NCBI RefSeq assembly: GCF_002979775.1
Contig: NZ_PCPR01000002.1
Location: forward strand, 434,001 to 498,000
Direction: 5' to 3'
DNA length: 64,000 nucleotides
DNA from: Arthrobacter sp. MYb23
Lineage (GTDB): Bacteria > Actinomycetota > Actinomycetes > Actinomycetales > Micrococcaceae
In this document: positions 53,155 through 62,262 of the stretch, one piece after another
How positions within the stretch are numbered: position 1 is the stretch's first letter
Layout of the letters: every line of letters begins with the position of its first letter
The notes under the pieces: generated by a model
Seen by the model: only the letters and a program-made list of their open reading frames with translations
What the model was told of the DNA's origin: nothing
Databases searched by the model: none
Made by a program: the position numbers and the translations under genes

Positions 53155-54186
53155 ATGCCCGAATCCTTTTTTGGTACACCGTTTATTGCAGCTCCCATGG
53201 CAGGAGGAACGTCCACGCCGGCGTTGGTGAAGGCAGTTCATGAGGGTGGCGGGCTGGGATTCATAGCCGCCGGCTACAAGAGCACCGAAGCCATGGTTGC
53301 CGAAATGGCTGCCACGCGGGAACTCAACGTTCCGTTCGGCATGAATATTTTTGTACCAGATGCCCGTCAGCTCCCGCCACGTCCAGAAGCACAGGCGCAG
53401 ATTGAGGCATACCGTGCCGAATTGGAACCCGAGGCAGCCCGCTACGGCGTGACCCTTCCTCCCCTTCGGCTTGATGACGACGACGCATGGCAGGACAAGA
53501 TCGATGCTTTGCTGGCCGACCCCGTGGAGTTTGTGAGCTTCGCGTTTGGCCTCCCGGGAAAGTCGGTGGTCGATGCCCTGCGGAAGGCGGGAAGCCGGGT
53601 TATTTCCAGCGTCACCAGTGTTGAAGAAGCTCTGGGTGCTGCGGAGGAAGGTCCTGACGCCCTTGCGGTGCAGCACAGTTCCGCGGGCGGCCACACAGCA
53701 GCTTTCCTACCTGTACGGCCGGGACCAGCAGCCCGTACAACGGCGGAGTTGGTGGCCCAGGTGCGTGGCGCCGTCGGACTTCCGCTCATTGCGGCAGGCG
53801 CCATCATGGACAACTCCGCGCTGCGTGACGTGCTGGCAGCGGGTGCCGAGGCCGCGCAGGTGGGTACCGCCTTGGTGCGCACGGAAGAGAGCGGTGCTCG
53901 GAAGCCTCACAAGGACGCGCTGGGCGATCCCGCATTTACGGAGACGGCCATGACCCGCGCTTTCACGGGACGATGGGCACGTTCCCTGGTGAACGAATTC
54001 GTCCGGGACCACCGGGACGCGCCGGAAGGCTATCCCGCAATCCACCATCTCACCAGCCCTGTCCGGGGTGCAGCATCTGCTGCCGGAGATCCTCACCGCC
54101 TCAACTTATGGGCCGGGACAGGCTGGCAGCAGGCCAGAGCAGGATCCGCGAGGGACGTGGTCAGGGAGTTCCTGAACGGGCTCTGA
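53155..54186 (+). CDS. Nitronate monooxygenase
   Basis: A 343-residue FMN-dependent TIM-barrel enzyme of the NMO/2-nitropropane dioxygenase family, detoxifying alkyl nitronates such as propionate-3-nitronate. FIAAPMAGGTSTPALVKAVH opens the barrel, AVQHSSAGGHTAAF carries the catalytic His, and LPLIAAGAIMDNSALRDVLA binds FMN. ATG 53155 has GGAGGAG upstream; the frame is open nine codons earlier. The end overlaps the LysR gene by 26 nt, antisense. Confidence 0.9.
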   Translation: MPESFFGTPFIAAPMAGGTSTPALVKAVHEGGGLGFIAAGYKSTEAMVAEMAATRELNVPFGMNIFVPDARQLPPRPEAQAQIEAYRAELEPEAARYGVTLPPLRLDDDDAWQDKIDALLADPVEFVSFAFGLPGKSVVDALRKAGSRVISSVTSVEEALGAAEEGPDALAVQHSSAGGHTAAFLPVRPGPAARTTAELVAQVRGAVGLPLIAAGAIMDNSALRDVLAAGAEAAQVGTALVRTEESGARKPHKDALGDPAFTETAMTRAFTGRWARSLVNEFVRDHRDAPEGYPAIHHLTSPVRGAASAAGDPHRLNLWAGTGWQQARAGSARDVVREFLNGL

Positions 54187-55159
54187 CAAGTTCGGCGAGC
54201 AATTCCCCGCCCTCAGTGGCCACGAGTTCGCGGAAAAGCCTCACGGCGTCAGGCTCAAAGCTTCGCTCCCGCCAGGCGATACCGATCTGCCGGAATGCCA
54301 AGTCCGATTCGATGGCTACTTCGACCAGCCCTAGCTCGGCCTCCGGAAGGAACTGCCCTGTCCCTGATCCGGGCCCTGCCGGTGGCAGGATGCTGAACCC
54401 CAGCCCAGCGGAGATCAGGCCACGGGCCGAGGTGGACTCCTGGACTTCAAAGGCAATCCGGGGACGGAAGCCCGCTTCCCGGAGCAGCGCCTCCCCTAGC
54501 GCCCGCAAGCCCACGCCCTCGGGCAGGGTGATGTAGGGCTCGTGGCGGAGCTCGGAGAGGTGCACGCTGGACCGTTCCGCCAGGGGATGTCTGTAGTGCA
54601 GCACTGCCCGCAAGGGTTCACGGTAAAGCGGCATGGCGTGAATACCCCGCCCCTCCGGAGCGATGGGTGCTGTCAAAGCAAAGTCCATGTCCCCGTTGGC
54701 CAGTTGCGCCAGGCAATCGTCCCGGGGACCCTGCCAAAGTTCGAAAACTGCGTGGGGGTGGCGGCCGCGGAAGGCGCTGATGAGAAGGGGCAGCGTCGCT
54801 TCACCGAAGGTGTGTTGGAAGGAGACCCCGATTCGCCCCCGGACCACGTCCGATTCGTGCCGTACCCTGTCCAACCCGGCCTGAAAATCCTGCAGTGCTG
54901 CCTCGATGTAGGGCAACAGAGTCCTGGCTGCAGGGGTCAGGCGGATGCCCCGACCATCCCGGATCAGCAGGTCCATGCCCACAATGGCGCTTGCCCTGGC
55001 CACGGCCCGGCTCACTGTTGACTGTGGAACGCCGAGGATCTCCGCGGTTTCAGTCATGTGTTCCGTGCGGCCAAGTTCAGCAAGGACGGGCAGCAACGGG
55101 AGGAGCTGAATGAGTTGTTGGTGATCCGGCTCCACTGCATTCCTTCGTTGCTGATTCAT
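54161..55159 (-). CDS. LysR family transcriptional regulator
   Basis: A 332-residue LTTR with an N-terminal winged helix (VLAELGRTEHMTETAEILGV, PQSTVSRAVARASAIVGMDLL) and the substrate-binding domain from about residue 95. LTTRs usually control the divergent gene and themselves; the neighbour 70 nt away is an MFS exporter-type gene. The start is uncertain: ATG 55159 (MNQQRR) is used because TACGAT lies about 14 nt upstream; ATG 55171 and 55210 are in frame, none with a clear ribosome-binding site. Confidence 0.9.
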   Translation of the reverse strand: MNQQRRNAVEPDHQQLIQLLPLLPVLAELGRTEHMTETAEILGVPQSTVSRAVARASAIVGMDLLIRDGRGIRLTPAARTLLPYIEAALQDFQAGLDRVRHESDVVRGRIGVSFQHTFGEATLPLLISAFRGRHPHAVFELWQGPRDDCLAQLANGDMDFALTAPIAPEGRGIHAMPLYREPLRAVLHYRHPLAERSSVHLSELRHEPYITLPEGVGLRALGEALLREAGFRPRIAFEVQESTSARGLISAGLGFSILPPAGPGSGTGQFLPEAELGLVEVAIESDLAFRQIGIAWRERSFEPDAVRLFRELVATEGGELLAELVRARSGTP

Positions 55160-55217
55160 GCGTATCTGCATCAATCGTAGATGACCTATGCATTGGAATA
55201 AGGAATTCACTCCGTCC

Positions 55218-55223
55218 TAATCT
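55218..55223 (+). promoter_or_regulatory. Candidate -10 box, leaderless start of MFS gene
   Basis: TAATCT then GGCTCG then the GTG at 55230. Confidence 0.5.
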
Positions 55224-55229
55224 GGCTCG

Positions 55230-56459
55230 GTGAGCAAAGCAATCTCCGTGACCAGTACCGATTCCTGGGACGGCCATGCCAAGGGCTCGCGCGGCTACAG
55301 CCGCGTCCTGGCAGCATTGGCCCTTGCCGGTGTTGCTACTTTCGCGCAGTTGTACTCCACCCAGGCCGTTCTACCGCTCATGGCAGCTGACCTGCAGATC
55401 ACGGCAGCCGAAGCCGCGTTGAGCATTTCCCTTGCCACTGTGGGCCTGGCTGCCACTGTGCTTCCATGGTCTTTCCTGGCGGACAGGATTGGCCGGGTCC
55501 GCGCCATGGCCCTTGGCATTGCCATCGCCACGTTGTTGGGATTATTGGTGCCACTTGCGCCCACCGTGCCCGTGCTGTTGGGACTCCGGACCCTGGAAGG
55601 CATGGCTTTGGGCGGCATCCCCGCAATCGCCATCGCGTATCTCAATGAGGAAGTCACCAAAGTCCACACAGCCCTCGCAGCCGGAACCTATGTTGCCGGA
55701 ACTACCCTGGGCGGATTGGCTGGGCGCCTGGTGGCCGGGCCCGTTGGAGAGCTTTGGGGATGGCGTGCCGCAGCCCTGGCGGTGTCCCTGCTGGCCACGC
55801 TCTCAGCTGTCTTGTTCCTGGTGCTTGTTCCCAAGCAACGTCGATTCAGCCCAGCCCCTGCCTTGGGATTTCGCGGAGCTCTCCGGACTCTGGGTGGGCA
55901 TTCCAGCAATCCCAAGCTGCTATCCCTGTATTTGCAGGCGTTCCTGCTCATGGGTGGCTTCGTGGCCGTCTACAACTACCTCGGATTCCGTTTGCATGCA
56001 GAACCCTTTGGGCTTCCTGCCACCGTTGTCAGCCTTATTTTCCTGGCGTATTTGTCCGGAACGGTCAGTTCGCGCTGGGCAGCGGGCTTGACCACCAGGT
56101 TTGGCCGGCGGAACGTCCTGGTGGCGGGTATCGCCATCATGTCGGCAGGTTTGGCAATGACGTTGGTGGAGAACCTGGCAGCCACCCTGGCCGGACTGGT
56201 GATCTTCACAGGCGGCTTCTTCGCCGCCCATAGCGTTGGTTCGGGATGGACAGGAGCCATCGCCACAACAGGCCGCGCGCAAGCAGCGTCCTTGTACAAC
56301 CTGTCCTATTACCTGGGTTCCAGCGTCATCGGTTGGGCGGGCGGTCTTGCCTTTCAGGCATTTGGCTGGCCGGCTTTGGCATTGAGCGTGATCGCGCTGT
56401 CATGCACGACGGCAGCAGTTACCTTGATAGTTCACCGATCACCGCGCCACTCCCGCTGA
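55230..56459 (+). CDS. MFS transporter (YnfM-like), LysR-linked
   Basis: A 409-residue major facilitator protein with 12 predicted helices, the loop 2-3 motif LADRIGRVRAMALGI and a second half motif RFGRRNVLVAG. Family resemblance is to YnfM/AraJ-type sugar-or-drug exporters. Divergent LysR regulator suggests substrate-induced export. Substrate not predictable. Confidence 0.9.
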   Translation: MSKAISVTSTDSWDGHAKGSRGYSRVLAALALAGVATFAQLYSTQAVLPLMAADLQITAAEAALSISLATVGLAATVLPWSFLADRIGRVRAMALGIAIATLLGLLVPLAPTVPVLLGLRTLEGMALGGIPAIAIAYLNEEVTKVHTALAAGTYVAGTTLGGLAGRLVAGPVGELWGWRAAALAVSLLATLSAVLFLVLVPKQRRFSPAPALGFRGALRTLGGHSSNPKLLSLYLQAFLLMGGFVAVYNYLGFRLHAEPFGLPATVVSLIFLAYLSGTVSSRWAAGLTTRFGRRNVLVAGIAIMSAGLAMTLVENLAATLAGLVIFTGGFFAAHSVGSGWTGAIATTGRAQAASLYNLSYYLGSSVIGWAGGLAFQAFGWPALALSVIALSCTTAAVTLIVHRSPRHSR

Positions 56460-56490
56460 TTTCGCCAGGACTGCCCCTAGAATCGGAGGC

Positions 56491-57132
56491 ATGACACAGG
56501 TCACGAAAAGCCGGGAGCTGTCGTCGCCGGAGCGTTTGCAGGCGTTTACGGATGCCGTGGTGGCGATTGCTTTGACGTTGTTGATCTTGCCTCTCATGGA
56601 AAGCGTGGGAGAACTTGCCGACCATGACGGCACAACGGCTGAGTGGTTGGCCGAGGAACAGTATGCCTTGCTCGGTTTTGCCCTCAGCTTCATCCTCATC
56701 GCAGTGTTCTGGGTGCACCACCACAAGTTGTTTCGCAGCGTCAAGCGCGTTGACGGGGGCTTGCTGTGGCTGACGGTGGCATGGATGTTCACCATTGTGG
56801 TGATGCCCGTGGCCACATCACTCTCCACCCAGATGGAGTCCGACTGGGCACAGCCACTCGTCTACATAGGAACCTTGTGCGCCACCAGCCTGATGCTTCT
56901 TCTGGCCCGCATCTATCTCCGGTCCCACCCTGACCTCCACGACATGGCCGACGATGACGCCGTGATGGGCATTCGGGCGAGTTGGATCGTTTCCGGGCTC
57001 TTCCTTGCTGCACTCGTTCTGGCCGTTGTCATTCCCGGCGCAGGAAACTGGCCCCTGCTGTTGATGCTCCTCAGCGAACCGCTCCAGCGATTGGACCGGC
57101 GGCGAGCACATCGCTCGCCCGCGAAACCATAG
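56491..57132 (+). CDS. TMEM175-type potassium channel (DUF1211)
   Basis: A 213-residue membrane protein with about six helices. RLQAFTDAVVAIALTLLIL (near 16-34) is the TMEM175 signature (R-x3-FSDAV-x-AI-x2-T), whose conserved Thr and Leu/Ile line the pore in bacterial TMEM175. SFILIAVFWVHHHKLFR follows. Bacterial members form tetrameric K+ channels. ATG 56491 is preceded by GGAGG and by TAGAAT 7 nt upstream. Confidence 0.88.
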   Translation: MTQVTKSRELSSPERLQAFTDAVVAIALTLLILPLMESVGELADHDGTTAEWLAEEQYALLGFALSFILIAVFWVHHHKLFRSVKRVDGGLLWLTVAWMFTIVVMPVATSLSTQMESDWAQPLVYIGTLCATSLMLLLARIYLRSHPDLHDMADDDAVMGIRASWIVSGLFLAALVLAVVIPGAGNWPLLLMLLSEPLQRLDRRRAHRSPAKP

Positions 57133-57186
57133 TCACCTGAAGAATTGACCGCATAAGATGGTTCAAAGGCAATTTCAGGAGGATCC

Positions 57187-57693
57187 GTGAGCAACCCCAC
57201 GAAGAATGTTCGGTCAACCACGGGCAGCGCAGAGCCGCTGGACGCGATCGATGAACGGATTCTCGCAGCGTTGGTGGACGACGCCCGCATATCCAACAAG
57301 CAATTGGCCGAACTCGTGGGGATCGCCCCCTCCACGGCCCTGATGCGCACCAGGGCCCTCTCCGAACGCGGGATCATTGAGGGCTTCGAGGCTGTGTTGA
57401 GCCTGCCGGCAATAGGCCGCTCTGTTCAGGCCCTCATTGCGGTCCGCCTCCGCGCCCATGACCGGGACCAGATTGACCGCTTCACGGCGCGCGTCCCCAA
57501 GCTTCCGGCGGTCATTTCCACGTTCCACACCACCGGCTCAGTGGATTACCTTCTCCATATTGCTGTGGCCAACACGGACGACCTCCGCAACTGGCTCCTG
57601 GACAACCTCGCCACCGACCCCGTGGTCGGTCACACCGAAACCACCATGGTCTTTCAGCACATTCCCGGCAACCGGGGTCCGTTGCCGGAGTAA
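57187..57693 (+). CDS. Lrp/AsnC family regulator
   Basis: A 168-residue regulator with an N-terminal helix-turn-helix (LDAIDERILAALVDDARISN, KQLAELVGIAPSTALMRTRA) and the RAM effector domain (RSVQALIAVRLRAHDRDQID, HTTGSVDYLLHIAVANTDDL). Amino-acid-type ligands are usual. GTG 57187 has AGGAGG upstream. It converges on the MFS gene, 7 nt apart. Confidence 0.9.
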   Translation: MSNPTKNVRSTTGSAEPLDAIDERILAALVDDARISNKQLAELVGIAPSTALMRTRALSERGIIEGFEAVLSLPAIGRSVQALIAVRLRAHDRDQIDRFTARVPKLPAVISTFHTTGSVDYLLHIAVANTDDLRNWLLDNLATDPVVGHTETTMVFQHIPGNRGPLPE

Positions 57694-57700
57694 GCGGCTT

Positions 57701-58936
57701 TCAGCCCCGCAAGGACTTCCGAAGAGACACTGCCGCGAGCATCAGGGCTGCCATGCCGCACAAAGCGGTGAAAACCACGACGGCGGTCTGCAGGCCGAGT
57801 GCCGTGACAGCCAGTCCCAGCCCAATCACCGGAACAGCGCTGCCCAAGTAGGTGATGACGTAGACGGTGCTGATGACTTGGGCGTGTCGTGCCGCTTCCA
57901 CCTTGCCGGCAACCTCGTTGAAGACCTGCCGGAAGGCAATGCCTTGACCTGCCCCGGCCGTGATGCAGGCAGTCACCAACAGCCACGGGCTGGACCACGC
58001 TGCCGCGGCCCCCAGCAGAACCACGGAGACACCCAGCACGCCAAGGGAAACAGGAACAACGAAGCGTCCGCGGGCACCCAGTAGCTGGCTCAAGGCTGAG
58101 GCCCCCAGAGTGAGGCCGGCAAGGACGCCGATCAGGGGCCTGGAATCTGCGTGGACCACGCCGGCGAAATAGCCCGGCGCCAAGGACAGGCAGAAGCCGA
58201 ACACCGAGAAGCTGAGGAACCCGGTGGTGGCAGCCATCCAGAATGCTCCGCGGGCATCCCGTGAGATGGATGGCCTCCTGGGGGCAAGGACCTTGAGGGG
58301 TTTCGGGCCTTCCGCCGGAGCGATGGCAGGCCTGGCCTTGAGGAGCCACAGGGGAATAAGGGCCGCTATCAAGACTGCCGAATGGACGTAGTACGGAGTA
58401 CGCGTGGGGTCCGGCAAAAGCGACAGGACGCCACCGATTGCCGGACCGGCCGCTACACCTCCGGCTGAGGAAAGCAGCGTAAAACGGGAGGCCCAGTCGG
58501 GCCGTTGGGGAAGCAGTTCGCGCAGCGCGGCGGAGCTGGCTCCCGTGGCGAGTCCAACGGCCACGCCCTGCAGTGCCCGGCCCAGGGACAACGACACCAG
58601 CGAATCCGCGTTCGCGAAGATCACCCCGCCTACCAAGCCGACCAGCACAGCAAGGACCAGTGCTGCCCTCCGCCCGATGTGGTCCGACCAATGACCTGCC
58701 ACCATGAGAACCACTATCAAAGCAAGGACGTAGCTCGAAAAGCCAACAGTGACGCCCAGCGAGGACATGCCCAGCCGGGATTGGAGCAAGGGATACAGCG
58801 GTGTGGCGAGATTGGCGCCGACCAGCAGCGTAAAGATCACAACCCCGGCCAGGACCAGCCTGGCGGTGGTGGAGGCGTCCCATCCCCAGCGATCGGCGGT
58901 AGCCGGACGCATGCGGAGTTCGCTCAAGACAGTCAT
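57701..58936 (-). CDS. MFS transporter
   Basis: A 411-residue transporter with 12 predicted helices. The loop 2-3 motif is GHWSDHIGRRAALVLAVLVG. It sits between two Lrp/AsnC regulators, one on each side, which suggests export of an amino acid or aromatic compound under Lrp control; this is inference. ATG 58936 (MTVLSELRM) is used since GAAGG stands just upstream; the frame is open 40 codons further but overlaps the next gene's promoter. Confidence 0.9.
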   Translation of the reverse strand: MTVLSELRMRPATADRWGWDASTTARLVLAGVVIFTLLVGANLATPLYPLLQSRLGMSSLGVTVGFSSYVLALIVVLMVAGHWSDHIGRRAALVLAVLVGLVGGVIFANADSLVSLSLGRALQGVAVGLATGASSAALRELLPQRPDWASRFTLLSSAGGVAAGPAIGGVLSLLPDPTRTPYYVHSAVLIAALIPLWLLKARPAIAPAEGPKPLKVLAPRRPSISRDARGAFWMAATTGFLSFSVFGFCLSLAPGYFAGVVHADSRPLIGVLAGLTLGASALSQLLGARGRFVVPVSLGVLGVSVVLLGAAAAWSSPWLLVTACITAGAGQGIAFRQVFNEVAGKVEAARHAQVISTVYVITYLGSAVPVIGLGLAVTALGLQTAVVVFTALCGMAALMLAAVSLRKSLRG

Positions 58937-59022
58937 TTCATTGCCTTCGGGCTCGGTGGCCGGGCTGCAGGTTTCCTTGTGGGAAGCGCAGCCCCGCCTA
59001 TTAGTGATGGCAACAGAATGCA

Positions 59023-59625
59023 ATGGCGCTGATCTCAAAGAGCGATAAGGATGCAAGAATTGAGCAAAATACTCAAAGTAGTGAGAGCCAAGTGAGCTGG
59101 AGTGACCATTTGAACACCCTTGACCCCATGGACCTGAAGATCCTTTTGGAACTCATCAAAGATCCCCGGATCCAGATCGCCGAGTTGAGCGACGAACTGG
59201 GCATAGCGCGCAACACGGCTCAAAGCAGGGTCAAACGCCTTCTCCGGTCCGGGGTGCTTCATGCAGCCGGACGGGAAGTGGACCTCGAGAAGGTGGGCTA
59301 CGACGTCGTCGCCTTCGTCACGATTGAAGTCACCCACCGCGAACTCGACGGCGTTATTGGCGCCTTGCGCCTGATCCCCCAGGTGTTGGAAGTCCACGAG
59401 ATTTCCGGTCGCGGTGACCTGTGGTGCCGGGTAGTAGCAACGGATACCCACAACCTGCAGTCAGCCTTGCGCTCGGTGCTCCGCACCAAGGGAGTCATCC
59501 GGACCGAAACCGTGCTGGCCCTGCACACCCATATCCCCTACCGCACCGAGCCGCTTATCGGCAGGATGGCGGCAACTCCAACACGGACCAGGCAGGAAGG
59601 CCGAAGCGGCGGACCGGAGGCCTGA
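59023..59625 (+). CDS. Lrp/AsnC family regulator
   Basis: A 200-residue regulator with helix-turn-helix (LDPMDLKILLELIKDPRIQI, AELSDELGIARNTAQSRVKR) and RAM domain (AFVTIEVTHRELDGVIGALR, HEISGRGDLWCRVVATDTHN). It is divergent from the MFS gene and probably regulates it. The true start is unsure: ATG 59023 has no ribosome-binding site; a later GTG or TTG near 59092-59110 would still include the whole DNA-binding domain. Confidence 0.87.
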   Translation: MALISKSDKDARIEQNTQSSESQVSWSDHLNTLDPMDLKILLELIKDPRIQIAELSDELGIARNTAQSRVKRLLRSGVLHAAGREVDLEKVGYDVVAFVTIEVTHRELDGVIGALRLIPQVLEVHEISGRGDLWCRVVATDTHNLQSALRSVLRTKGVIRTETVLALHTHIPYRTEPLIGRMAATPTRTRQEGRSGGPEA

Positions 59626-59644
59626 ACACACTAGGCTTTTAGGC

Positions 59645-60070
59645 ATGGATTGGCTCTCACACATCTCCCAGATCAACTGGCTCGCCGTACTTCTGGCTTT
59701 CGTTTCATCCATGGTGATCGGCTTCGTCTGGTACATGCCGGCCGTGCTTGGCCGCAGATGGATGCAGGCAATCGGCAAAACCGAAGAAGACCTCAAGAAC
59801 ATCGAAGGCGGAGCAGGCATCTGGGTTCCCATGATGGTGGCAGCGGCCGCGACCAGCATCCTCCTAGCTGTCCTTATCAGCGCCCTGGAACTCAATACCC
59901 TTGTTGCCGGAGGACTCTTTGCCCTGATCCTTGCTCTCGTCTTCCGTGCCGGCGGCCATGTCATTCATAACGGCTTCGCCGGGCGGCCAACGGCAGTGAC
60001 GCTCATCGACTCCGGCCACGATCTCCTGGCAATGACCATCGCGGGCGCCATCCTCGGAGCCATGCAGTAG
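59645..60070 (+). CDS. DUF1761 family membrane protein
   Basis: A 141-residue protein with four hydrophobic segments, starting with LAVLLAFVSSMVIGFVWYMP, the N-terminal signature of DUF1761, followed by RRWMQAIGKTEEDLK. Function unknown. TAGGCT lies 7 nt before the ATG. It precedes corA by 10 nt. Confidence 0.85.
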   Translation: MDWLSHISQINWLAVLLAFVSSMVIGFVWYMPAVLGRRWMQAIGKTEEDLKNIEGGAGIWVPMMVAAAATSILLAVLISALELNTLVAGGLFALILALVFRAGGHVIHNGFAGRPTAVTLIDSGHDLLAMTIAGAILGAMQ

Positions 60071-60080
60071 CGTTCAACCA

Positions 60081-61076
60081 GTGACCATCATCGATAACGC
60101 CGTATATGTGGACGGCGTCCGCACTGCCACCCCTCAAAACCTCGAACAGACGTTTGAGACGCTATCGGAACACGGCGGCATGGCGTGGATCGGGCTGTAT
60201 CGTCCCACCAGGGAAGAGATGGCCGCAGTTGCCCAGGAGTTCGGGCTTCACGAACTCGCCGTGGAGGACGCCGTTTCAGCGCACCAGCGGCCCAAGCTGG
60301 AGCGCTACGACCACAACCTCTTCACGGTCCTCCGGCCCGCCCGCTACCTCGACGAGACCGAAACGGTGGAGTTCGGCGAACTCCACGTCTTCACCGGACC
60401 AAACTTTGTGGTGACCATCCGGCATGCCGAAACAGGTGGCGTGGCCCGCGTCCGACACCGGCTGGAGACACGTCCCGACCTTCTCTGCCATGGGCCTGAA
60501 GCCGTGCTCTACGCTCTCCTGGACCAGGTGGTGGATGACTACGCCCCCGTAGTGGCAGGTCTTGAAAACGACATCGATGAGATCGAAGATCAGCTCTTCA
60601 GCGGCGACAGCACTGTGTCGCGTCGCATCTACGAGCTCTCCCGTGAAGTGATCCAGTTCCAGCGTGCCATCCAGCCCCTCCCGGACATGATGGCGCTTCT
60701 GGAGAAGGGGTTCGAAAAGTATGGCGTCGATATTGAATTGCAGCGTTCCCTCCGCGACGTGGAGGACCACGTGCAGCGCGTCATCTCCCGCGTGAATTCC
60801 TTTCGGGACCTGTTGCAGAACGCCCTCACCCTGGATGGCACACTGACCGCAAACCGCCAGAATGAGGCCAGTGCCGCCCAGAACGAGCAGGTCAAGAAGA
60901 TCTCGTCATGGGCTGCCATTCTCTTCGCGCCGTCCTTCGTGGCCGGTGTCTATGGAATGAACTTCGACCATATGCCTGAGCTGCACTGGGACTTCGGTTA
61001 TCCCCTCGCGGTGGGGCTGATGTTCGGGGCAGCGCTGCTGATGTACCTCATTTTCAAGCGCAAAGGCTGGCTGTGA
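60081..61076 (+). CDS. corA: CorA-type magnesium/cobalt channel
   Basis: A 331-residue CorA channel with a large cytoplasmic N-domain, two C-terminal membrane helices and the selectivity motif YGMNFDHMPEL between them. Pentameric Mg2+ uptake channel. GTG 60081 is used. TAGCGT is found 7 nt upstream, using the stop codon of the preceding gene. The 3' end overlaps the ZapE-like gene by 4 nt (GTGA). Confidence 0.93.
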   Translation: MTIIDNAVYVDGVRTATPQNLEQTFETLSEHGGMAWIGLYRPTREEMAAVAQEFGLHELAVEDAVSAHQRPKLERYDHNLFTVLRPARYLDETETVEFGELHVFTGPNFVVTIRHAETGGVARVRHRLETRPDLLCHGPEAVLYALLDQVVDDYAPVVAGLENDIDEIEDQLFSGDSTVSRRIYELSREVIQFQRAIQPLPDMMALLEKGFEKYGVDIELQRSLRDVEDHVQRVISRVNSFRDLLQNALTLDGTLTANRQNEASAAQNEQVKKISSWAAILFAPSFVAGVYGMNFDHMPELHWDFGYPLAVGLMFGAALLMYLIFKRKGWL

Positions 61077-62221
61077 CGCCATCCTTGGGACGTCCCCGAG
61101 GTCAGCGGGACACCGTGAGGACTTTGCTTGAGGGCATGGCGCTCTACGCCAGCCGGTCAGGTTTTGAGCTTGAACCCAGTCAGCGGCTAGCAGCCGAGCG
61201 GTTGGCAACCTTTGGTGCCCAGCTGACCGGTCGCCGTCGGGCGCTACCCCGAAAGCTGCCACGAAGCCTCTATCTCCACGGACCCGTTGGCCGCGGAAAA
61301 ACGTGGCTGATGGACAGCTTCTACGTGCGGCTGGAGGCACGGAAACGGCGTGTCCACTTCCACGATTTCTTTCGCAGGCTTCATGGCGGCACCCATGGGT
61401 TGGAGTCAGGCAACGGCACGGCGATCCAGCAGTCGGTGGACGCCGTGCTCAGCGATGTTGACGTGTTGTTCTTCGACGAGTTCCACGTCCACGACATCGG
61501 CGACGGCATGTTCATTTCCCACCTGCTCCGGACCGCCGCGCAGCGCCGGGTTTCCCTGGTGGTCACCTCCAATTACGCGCCGGATGACCTCCTGCCCAAT
61601 CCCCTCTGGCATGAGCATTTCCTGCCCACCATCGAGGCCATCAAGGACATGATGGACGTGGTGGAAATCAGCGGTGGCTCGGATTTTCGCCGCTATCCGG
61701 CCGCTGGAACACACCCTTCCCCCGGCACCGGGGCGTTCCGATCAGGACGCATCATCTCCCCCGGCGCACCCGGACAGCTGGGGCGCCTCGGCCTGTTCCG
61801 GCCGACGTCGTCCCAAGGCCGCGTTGTGCAGCCCACAACCCAGCCGATCGTGGTCAAGAACTCGGACCCGGACCTTCTGTGGGTTGGATTTGATGAACTG
61901 TGTGGTGGGTTGACCTCGACGCCGGACTTTCTGGCCTTGGCCGAAATGTTCAGCACGTGGGTCATTGACGACGTTCCGTCGCCGGTAGACGGTGACGCAG
62001 CATCCGCGCCCGCTTGGCAGCGGTTCAGCAACGTGGTGGATGTGCTCTACGACCAGGACGTCACCTTGTTCCTGATCGGCTCCGGCCCCCTTGACTGGGA
62101 CGTTGAGGGGAGCGGGAGCGTTCTGCCCGTGGATCTCGCGCGCATCGCCAGCCGCCTATCCCTGCTCAGCCGTTCTCATCCGGACGACGAACTGGAACGC
62201 GAAGAGGCCGCTGGAAGCTAA
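61073..62221 (+). CDS. zapE: AFG1/ZapE-type ATPase
   Basis: A 382-residue AAA-like ATPase. Walker A LYLHGPVGRGKTWLMD (near 67-82), Walker B VLFFDEFHVHDIGD (near 131-144) and the VVTSNYAPDDLLPNPLWHEH sensor region match ZapE/AFG1. ZapE binds FtsZ in E. coli and AFG1 helps turn over respiratory subunits in mitochondria. The middle Gly/Pro-rich segment (about 210-250) is an insertion. GTG 61073 couples it to corA, an unusual pairing. Confidence 0.92.
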   Translation: MTPSLGRPRGQRDTVRTLLEGMALYASRSGFELEPSQRLAAERLATFGAQLTGRRRALPRKLPRSLYLHGPVGRGKTWLMDSFYVRLEARKRRVHFHDFFRRLHGGTHGLESGNGTAIQQSVDAVLSDVDVLFFDEFHVHDIGDGMFISHLLRTAAQRRVSLVVTSNYAPDDLLPNPLWHEHFLPTIEAIKDMMDVVEISGGSDFRRYPAAGTHPSPGTGAFRSGRIISPGAPGQLGRLGLFRPTSSQGRVVQPTTQPIVVKNSDPDLLWVGFDELCGGLTSTPDFLALAEMFSTWVIDDVPSPVDGDAASAPAWQRFSNVVDVLYDQDVTLFLIGSGPLDWDVEGSGSVLPVDLARIASRLSLLSRSHPDDELEREEAAGS

Positions 62222-62236
62222 GCTTCCAACGGCCTC
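62204..62236 (+). terminator. Hairpin enclosing the zapE stop codon
   Basis: GAGGCCG-c-TGGAAGC pairs with GCTTCCA-a-CGGCCTC, and the TAA stop (62219-62221) forms the loop. No T-run follows. It lies between convergent zapE and ferritin genes. Confidence 0.65.
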
Positions 62237-62262
62237 CTGAAACAGTTGCCCCAAGCGGGCTG

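Noticed and set aside
55167..55192. TGCAT-N16-ATGCA between the LysR and MFS genes as a LysR site
   Set aside because: Arms of only five bases, and spacing unlike the T-N11-A LysR consensus; it also overlaps possible start codons.
57654..58883. 409-codon minus-strand frame inside the MFS gene
   Set aside because: Different frame of the same strand as the true MFS gene; Arg/Pro/Gly-rich sequence without membrane helices.
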